Assembly (NCBI RefSeq): GCF_017591425.1 | Contig: NW_024464918.1 | Coordinates: 27,928,001-27,992,000 of the forward strand | DNA: 64,000 nucleotides | Reading direction: 5' to 3' | DNA from: Ochotona curzoniae | Lineage: Eukaryota > Chordata > Mammalia > Lagomorpha > Ochotonidae | Shown: positions 57,476-64,000 of the stretch, one piece after another | How positions within the stretch are numbered: position 1 is the first letter of the stretch | How the letters are laid out: each line of letters starts with the position of its first letter | Translations under genes and position numbers: made by a program | The notes under the pieces: generated by a model | What the model saw: only the letters and a program-made list of their open reading frames with translations | Told to the model about the DNA's origin: nothing | Database searches by the model: none

Positions 57476-57647
57476 TAGAAGGCCTTCTTACATTTTGTTG
57501 CCTTCATTTTCCTAAATTCAGTCAAATCTCAAATTCTGCACTTCCCAGATGTACTGCTTAATTGTTCCCACCCACATATGATTTTCTCCATTCATGTGTT
57601 CTCTTTATGACACATATGCATAGCTCTGTTTACTGCTTACTGCTTGT

Positions 57648-57981
57648 TCTACTATTTTTTAAAAGATTTATTTATTTTTTATTACAAAGTCAGATATACA
57701 GAGAGGAGGAGAGACAGAGAGGAAGATCCTCCATCCTATGGTTCACTCCCCAAGTGACCGCCATGGCCGGTGCTAAGCCCATCTGGAGCCAGGAGCCAGG
57801 AACCTCCTCCAGATCTCCCACATGGGTGCAGGGTCCCAAGGCCTTTGGCCATCCTCGACTGCTCTCTCAGGCCACAAGCAGGGAGCTGGATGGGAAGTGG
57901 AGCCACCAGGATCAGAACTGCATTCAAGGCGAGGACTTTAGCCAGGAGGCCACGGCACCGGGCCCTTTCTCTACTATTTTT
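57648..57981 (-). repeat. CSINE with 12-bp target duplication, minus strand
   Basis: 'tctactattttt' at 57648-57659 and 57970-57981. Body: 'aaaagatttatttatttttt', 'aagtcagatatacagagagg', 'ccagatctcccacatggg', head end 'ccacggcaccgggccc'. A short deletion removes part of the region before the head ('gaactgcattcaaggcg'). Confidence 0.93.
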
Positions 57982-58750
57982 ATTTAATAGGAACCTAGCA
58001 TTGCCATGAAGCCAGTTTTCCATTACCGTTAGCTCGTGTCCAGGTGACATGAGCCAATGCATACATTTCATGCTTACCTGCCTGCTGAGATCCACCACAA
58101 GGAAGTACTCTACCTCTATTTAGCAAAGCCTAAGTAAAGACAATGTTAGCAGTGTGACGAGGACCGTATTCTGGTAGCAGCGCTTGAGACTGAAGTCAGT
58201 TGTTGCCATGGAACCTTTTTACATTAGAGTCTATTTTTTTTTTTCAAAGAGGTTAGTTAGACATAAATTGTATTGCATTAAAAGGGAATCAGCCTGCCTC
58301 TGACACTGAATTGGTCAGGCACTTTTCCCAGGTTGGATTGAATGATAGATCTTGCTTCCTTTGCTGTGTGTCAACCTATATATACAGGGCAAGTCTCTGC
58401 CCTTTGTTCAGTAGACACACCGTCAATATCTGTTGATTTGGGAGAAACTTCGAGCTGCTCTGGTCTGAGGATGCCAGCCGATTTCAGGGTTTCTCAGAAC
58501 GTTCTTCTGCTGGTATCACATTGTCAGAGCACAGTTCCTTCTCGTCGCGTAACTGCTTCGTAACTAGGGAGTTTGGTGTACAATCACCTCCCTCTTCACC
58601 CTCAGCTATGCTACATAATGAGGTTCATCCATGACACTGATCATTTCCTCTTTCTGTGAAAGCTCTGAAGCTTTAAAGCTCCGTTTTGGTTCTGGTTTTC
58701 AGTCTTCCTCACCTGTCCATCTTCTCTGTTTGCTTTGTGGGGGTTGCCAC
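57982..58750. other. Unique sequence, no gene recognised
   Basis: Nothing recognisable. Confidence 0.4.
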
Positions 58751-58886
58751 CTGGGTGGGACAGCCTCAAGCATCTGAGCCTGGAGAGCCATGGGGCCTCC
58801 CTCCTGGGTGGGACAGCCTCAAGCATCCGAGCCTGGAGAGCCATGGGGCCTCCCTCCTGGGTGGGACAGCCTCAAGCATCCGAGCC
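58751..58886. repeat. 53-bp minisatellite, about 2.6 copies
   Basis: Unit begins 'ctgggtgggacagcctcaag' and includes 'gagccatggggcctccctc'. Copies: 58751-58803, 58804-58856 and a partial 58857-58886. The first two differ at one base ('catctgag' versus 'catccgag'). 53 is not a multiple of three, so the open frames crossing it change phase and are not evidence of coding. Confidence 0.95.
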
Positions 58887-59399
58887 ATAAGCAGCCTCCT
58901 CTTAGAGAGTACAGCAGCGGAAAACTAGGATCTGAAGCAAAGTCAAGTCTTGAGCCTGATACGGGATGTGACCAAGTGGTGTTTTTACTGTGACACAAAA
59001 CTCTCACCAGTGTAGAGTTTTACAGGTTTAAAACTATCTGTTGGTATTCCCCATGGAAGGTTTTTTTATGTGCCGAATTTATTTATTTTTTTCAGTTAAA
59101 AAACAAACACTTTTATTTAACTCATGAAATGCCATATTCTCCTTGAAGAACTCTGTGTATTTGTTAATTCTTAGTTTGGAGGAAAATTCATTTCGGTCAA
59201 CCTTAGAAAAAGCCAATTCTACCAAAAAAAATTTCCCTGAGTGAGGGGGCAACTTGTTCAGTTGTGGTAAATGTTTTCGTTTTTTAGGTACTTTAAAATT
59301 GTTTTACATTTCTGGTTGTCTAAGCATTAGTACCGTGTATCATTGGAGCTTTTTTACTTTCCTAATTAAAGCTTCCTATCAATTTATCCGTTTACCTGT
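58887..59399. other. Unique AT-rich sequence
   Basis: Nothing recognisable; may include the first part of the antisense L1 that follows. Confidence 0.35.
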
Positions 59400-60104
59400 T
59401 GCCACCTGTTTGGTTCCACCCAAGGATGGAACCACAAACCCTGATTTTCTGTTCCTATGAATTTGACTTCTCTGGGCATTTCACATAACTCGAATCTTAA
59501 AATATCTTCCCCCGTGTGATTGGCTTACCTCAGTTAGTACAGTGTTCTCAGGGCTCCTGCAGCACAAAGCTGACTTTGACCTCATTGAGGATGGCGAGGT
59601 CTGTCGTACAGAGACCCCCTCTCACACCACGTGTTGTTTATGCATTCAGCTGTCTCTGGCCCCGTGGTGGTTTCCCCTGTATAGCTGGGATGCGTAATTC
59701 TCTGTGATCTGAATACATAAATATCTGTTTGAGTCACTTTGTCACGTCTTTTGGGTAAATGACCTGAAATGGAATTTGTGGATCATGTGGTCATTTTGTT
59801 TAAATTTTTTTAGAAAACATCATGTAATTTCCCAAAATGACTGTGTTATTTTATTCTCTTAAAAGCGATACACAAGAATTCCTGCTTCTCCCCTTCCTGA
59901 CCAACCGTTGTTAGTTTTCTGTATTTTTTCCTTTTTATTTTTATAAAAACACTAGCCATCATAGTAGATAGGAAGTAAATCTTATTTTGGTTTGATTTGT
60001 ATTTCCTCAGTATTTAGGTTGACTATGTTTTTATATAACTATGGATCATGTGTTTATCTTCCTTGAAGAGGTGTGTGTTCTCGTCGTTTATCTATCCACT
60101 CATT
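59400..60104 (-). mobile_element. Ancient L1 (L1M-type) 3' part, antisense, segment 1
   Basis: Antisense L1 wording: 'gttcctatgaatttgac', 'cttacctcagttagtac', 'gacctgaaatggaatttgtgg', shown here as 'cctgaaatggaatttgtgg', 'gatcatgtggtcattttg', 'ctgcttctccccttcctg', 'ttgatttgtatttcctcag' and 'atcttccttgaagaggtg'. Interrupted by the next SINE. Confidence 0.65.
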
Positions 60105-60405
60105 GCCGTTTTATTTAAAAGATAAATGGATGTGGGTCTTTTGTGCACTGGTTTACTTTCCAAGTGACTACGACAGCCATGACTGGGCTAAGCCAACACC
60201 AGGATGCTGGAATGCAGCCGAGGTCTGGCTGTGTGCGGCAGGGCCCCAGGTAGCTAAGCCGTGACTTGTCACCTTCCAGCGTGTGCACTAGCAGGAAGCT
60301 GTATCTGCAGGGCAGGAGTTGAGATGGGAGCCCAGGGCTCAGATGGGAGATGTGGGCACCCCAAGCAGGCTGTTGACCACTACACAAAATACCCACCCCG
60401 AGCAG
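60105..60405 (-). repeat. Old CSINE copy, minus strand, inside L1
   Basis: 'tttatttaaaagataaatgg', 'tttactttccaagtgac', 'gggccccaggtagctaag', and a head-like end 'gttgaccactacacaaaat'. It splits the antisense L1. Confidence 0.65.
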
Positions 60406-60409
60406 GGTT

Positions 60410-60655
60410 GTGCTGCTATTTGTTGTTGTGTTCTTGAATTGTATGAATTCTTTATATATATAGAATTTTGAGTATTACCCCCTTGAAAAAAATTTTTTGT
60501 GTCATCTGTAAGAAATAATAGACAAACTGTTACGAAGCTTTTCTTATTTTTTCTGAAAGAGTTGTAGGTTTAAGCTCTTACATGCAGGTCTTTGATCCAT
60601 TTCTTCTTCATTGTATGTAATGAGCCATCTTAGTGTGTAGTTACTGCTAACAATG
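60410..60655 (-). mobile_element. Ancient L1 antisense, segment 2
   Basis: 'cttgaattgtatgaattc', 'tttatatatatagaatttt', 'gagttgtaggtttaagctc' and 'ttacatgcaggtctttgatcc' continue the antisense ORF2 order from segment 1. Confidence 0.7.
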
Positions 60656-60659
60656 CGCC

Positions 60660-60960
60660 TGATATTGGGTAATTTGTGAGAGCAGAGGTGTATCTCTCAC
60701 AGTTCTTGGACTTTGAGGTTCGGGATCACAGTGCTGGCATAGCTGCTGTTCTGCTTCAAAGGTGGCGCCTTGCCGTGGTGGCCACCCTTGGTGGAAGGGG
60801 CAAGGCGCAGCCTGTGGGCACTCTTACAGGCACTCGTCCAGTTCCTAAGGGTGGAAGAGGATGATCTCATCACCTTCCAATATCTCTGCTTCTTTACTGT
60901 CGGTTGTGGTATTCGGTTGTAGCATATGAACCCAGTGTGGGAAACCCACAGTCAAACACA
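60660..60960. repeat. Unclassified ancient repeat between L1 segments
   Basis: 'ctctcacagttcttggactt' and 'gctgttctgcttcaaagg' then 'tggcgccttgccgtgg' and 'ggaaggggcaaggcgcagcc' resemble an old mammalian repeat with 'acagttctggaggctgg ... aagatggcgcct ... ggaaggggcaa'. I cannot assign the family. Its GC-rich 62-codon frame is not a gene. Confidence 0.35.
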
Positions 60961-61425
60961 GTAGAATCTACCTTTTTTTTTTCATCATTTATACCCAGAG
61001 GTTTATTCTCACTATTTACAAATCTTCTGCTAATTATTATTGGCTCATTTTTCTAGAAGCTTTATGTGCATCAATATATACAAATTATGTATATTCAATA
61101 AGAAAGAAGCAAATGGAATCATAAACATATTTTTTTTTATACTTTACAGCTTTTGGAAACCTTTTAATCTCTGGATACATACATATACCTTATAAAGGTC
61201 AATATTATACTGCATTTTAGACTTCAGTTCCTCTTAATGAATAATTCTATGATGAAGATCCTCTTGGTCATGATTTCGTATATATAAATATAATATATTG
61301 CTTGGAAAAATTCATGTAAGCATTATATGTATAGGAAAAAATTAAAGGGTAATTTTTATTACATTTTTTATGAGTTATTCGATTTAAAAATGATTACCAA
61401 ATGAGTGGAATCTACCTCTAAGTCT
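60961..61425. other. AT-rich filler between L1 segments
   Basis: Very AT-rich, with no recognisable element; possibly decayed L1 or simple sequence. Confidence 0.35.
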
Positions 61426-61730
61426 TAATCTTGTTGCATGTAAACATCCCAATTTCTCAGCATTATGTGTTCAAAACATTAAGCTTTAGATGCTGATTTT
61501 GTCGTCTTTGTTTAAAAACCATTTGCCCATATCTACTAGAGTTTATTTCTAAAGTTTCGATTCAATTGATTTGTATGGGTCTTTGTATCAGTTTCACACC
61601 GTGTTGATTATCATAGCTTTGTAGTACAATTTGATATTAACCAACGTGAGACTTCCACCTTGGTTCATCGTTTTTGACTGTTTTGGTCATGAAGGGTTCA
61701 TTAAGATTTCATATGAATGTGAAGATAGAG
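61426..61730 (-). mobile_element. Ancient L1 antisense, segment 3
   Basis: 'aaaaaccatttgcccatatc', 'gatttgtatgggtctttg', 'caccgtgttgattatcatag', 'ctttgtagtacaatttgat' and 'tgttttggtcatgaaggg' follow segment 2 in the correct L1 order. The three segments therefore look like one insertion broken by later events. Confidence 0.7.
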
Positions 61731-61838
61731 TTTTCGGTCTTTACAAGATATTGTTGTGGTCTTGTTAGTACTGCATTTTGTAGGGAAGATTCATTTGGAT
61801 GATGTTTATATCCTGCTAATGATAACCTCCTAATTTAC

Positions 61839-62184
61839 TAGCATATTTTTTAAGATTTATTTTATTTTTATCCAGAAAGTCAGATATACAGAGAGGGGAG
61901 ATAAAGAGGAAGATCTTCCACCTGTTGATTCACTCCCCAAGTGGCCGCAACAGTTGGAGCTGAGCCGATCCAAAGTCAGGAGCCTCTTCTGCATCTCCTA
62001 CGCAGGTGCAGGGTCCCAAGACTTTGGGCCATCCTCAATTGCTTCCTCAGGCCACAAGCAGGGAGCTGGATGGGAAGTGGGACTGCTGGGATTAGAACCA
62101 GCACCCATAAGAGATCCCAGAGCATTCAAGGCTAGGAATTAAGCCACCAGGCTACTGCATTGGACCCAGGAATAGCATGTTTTT
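61839..62184 (-). repeat. CSINE, minus strand, with imperfect target duplication
   Basis: Body 61851-62167: 'ttaagatttattttattttt', 'aagtcagatatacagagagg', 'gggattagaaccagcacc', head end 'ctactgcattggaccc'. Border words 'tagcatattttt' and 'tagcatgttttt' are a probable duplication with one mismatch. Confidence 0.9.
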
Positions 62185-62261
62185 ACCATCTATTTATGTC
62201 TTTAGTTTCACTCAGCAATGTGTCATAATTTAGAATCTTCAAGCTTTGGTCTCCTTGGTTA

Positions 62262-62400
62262 ACTCATTCCTATATAGGAGAGGGAAAGGGGTCTCCTATG
62301 TTTGCATTCACTCCCCCATCTCCATAACAACCAGGACTGGGCCACAGGAGCAGCGAGCATCTGGGATCTCAGCTGAGCTCTGCCTGAGGAGAGCCGGGGC
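62262..62400 (-). repeat. Possible old CSINE fragment, minus strand
   Basis: 'gcattcactcccccatctcc' and 'aaccaggactgggccacagg' recall the middle of old minus-strand SINE copies. Short and diverged. Confidence 0.35.
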
Positions 62401-64000
62401 AATCTGTAAAAATATTGAGGATCTAGAAATTATTGATTCCAACATTCAAAAATATATTGCACAATGTACAAAGGATTAATATGAACAGATCCACAAAGAT
62501 ATTGGTTTCATCTGGTTTATGTCAACACACTCCACTTGTCAATGTTATATGAAAACAATATTCTTGAGGTTACAAGTACATTTTGATGTCTGATAACACA
62601 TATGAAGAGGAGCAAGGCAGGAAAATAATTGCATCGAGCCCAAGAAGTGGGCTCTTTGTTTTTGGTCTCCGTGTCCTCCTCTTCTCTCCCCCAAGCCTGC
62701 TAGTTCCTCTGTCTTTACAGCAGCCCTCTTTGAGCTTTTCTTACCTCCTACCAGAGCTCTCAAGTCAGAGAATGGCAGACGGCAATGCAATCCCAAACCT
62801 TGCAAGCCTTTTAAGACAAAGAAGGAAATGATTGCAAACCCAGTGAGGTATTTGGCTTCTGCTTCAGCTGAGAGAGGGATGTGAGTTACCTTGCCACATT
62901 TGGAAATGCAACATAATTTGTCCACCATTATGGCCAGTTGTGAAATGGTCCACATCCCTTTAAAATTTCATTGAAATTACTTTGTGTAATTGCTCTCTTC
63001 CTGGGTCAGGTGTTTTACTAGAGGGCGTTTGCATTATTACTCCTAAATAAACTCTCTTGATGTGGACTCAAAATTTGAATTTTAAAAATACTTGTCAGGC
63101 AGTTAAAGCTTTATAAATCACAAGTGTACAGTAGCATTTGCAAAATCGTTGTAAACTCCTGGGAAATGATAAAGAGAGTGTATTCACATATTTTGCTGAG
63201 AAGTTCATTCAGAATTTCAGTTTAATATATTTTCAAATTTTTAAGCACAAAATTGAGACGTCGAAGATTGAGTTTCCTTTTCCAAAGATTGAGGTTTAAA
63301 AGTAAAAAATCTGGTAAGGAAATCAATAGGAAAGAATATCATCAGGAGAGCTTTTATTCAAAGATTCTGTGGCAAAAAAAAATTGATACATGTTTGGAAG
63401 CTAAGTTGACAATGTCCTAAACATGATGATTTTTTGCTTTCTCCCAAATAGTTTTCATATATAGAAAAATTATCTTTTCTAAATATAACATGATTTATTA
63501 ATAGTCACATATATTTAAGGAGAGTAATATTTAGATTTCAAGCTCTGAAATCTTTCTGCTCTCTGTAAACATAAAACTTGCAGCTGTATCAGTACTTCCT
63601 GAATCGTTCAGTCCAGACATCAATCAAGGTCATCACACAACCCCATGTTAAAGTTAGAGATTGGTTCTCTCCGTGTGAAGTTCTGAAATACTGAAATAGG
63701 TCATCTGCAATAATTTACAAACTTTAATCACATCACATGCATAGTGAATGTGCTGCAAAATAAGCTTCAATTGAGTTTAACCTTCTTTCAAATGATTTTA
63801 TTGGATGAAATATTTGCATAGTTTATTCATAAGCAGAGTAGATAATAGTGAGTTGCTTATATTTTAAAATTTATATGAGTTGACGTGGTAAGTATGTATA
63901 ACTATCTTGCATGTCTTTTACTCTCCAAAAAATTAAAAATGTACATAACCTTTTCCTCAATGTTTCACCTAAAACTAAGGTATAAACACAAGAAGATACA
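62401..64000. other. Unique AT-rich sequence to window end
   Basis: A 136-codon minus-strand frame (62545-62955) and an 82-codon plus-strand frame (62583-62831) overlap each other; neither has a recognisable domain. No repeat family identified. Confidence 0.4.

Noticed and set aside
58686..58993. Tandem protein repeat gene
   Set aside because: The 53-bp unit is not a multiple of three, so the reading frame changes at each copy.
60676..60864. GC-rich 62-codon frame as a small gene
   Set aside because: It lies in an old repeat between fragments of an antisense L1; no start context or similarity.
1..64000. CRISPR array, operon, phage or plasmid features
   Set aside because: All regular repeats are microsatellites, one minisatellite or dispersed SINEs; composition and repeats are mammalian.

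Overview
The window is nuclear DNA from a placental mammal, almost certainly a lagomorph and most likely a pika (Ochotona). The main evidence is a tRNA-derived SINE of the lagomorph C-repeat (CSINE) type, present in about 35 copies on both strands. Its form here has a tRNA-like head around 'cccatatgggcgcc' and 'ggttctaatcccggc', and an A-rich tail with 'aataaaaataaatcttt'. From memory this fits the pika branch better than the rabbit consensus. The rest of the sequence is AT-rich, with ancient mammalian repeats (MIR, L2, old L1) and CA/GT microsatellites. There are no bacterial, phage or plasmid features, no operons and no CRISPR array.

I found no intact protein-coding gene. The open frames are short and lie inside SINEs, L1 pieces or unique AT-rich DNA. 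The only gene-derived sequence I recognise is a broken RPL21 processed pseudogene (about 21845-22364). Two stretches with splice-site-like borders (15000-15103 and 56162-56267) are weak exon candidates. The window is best read as intergenic or deep intronic DNA.

Layout. 1-12 kb: unique sequence with scattered SINEs, a MIR and an old L1-type 3' end. 12-14 kb: an antisense old L1 3' region, a SINE and an L2 piece. 14-19 kb: mostly unique. 19-22.8 kb: a dense SINE cluster with inverted copies, then the RPL21 pseudogene and one copy of an unclassified repeat. 23-26 kb: unique. 26-35.9 kb: SINE-rich, with the two youngest-looking copies, each with a perfect target-site duplication. 36-41 kb: GT microsatellite, SINEs and a very short retroposed insert. 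41.7-42.6 kb: a 5'-inverted (twin-primed) L1 with a 14-bp target duplication. 45-51 kb: MIR, SINEs, a solo LTR inside a MIR, and a truncated L1. 51-57 kb: mostly unique. 57-64 kb: a SINE, a 53-bp minisatellite and a long, interrupted antisense old L1.

The most informative observations concern retrotransposition: the twin-primed L1, the 50-bp insert with a 17-bp duplication, the LTR that split a MIR, and several inverted SINE pairs that could fold as double-stranded RNA if transcribed. I saw no sign of a new gene system. Repeat family names come from remembered consensus features and were not checked against a database.
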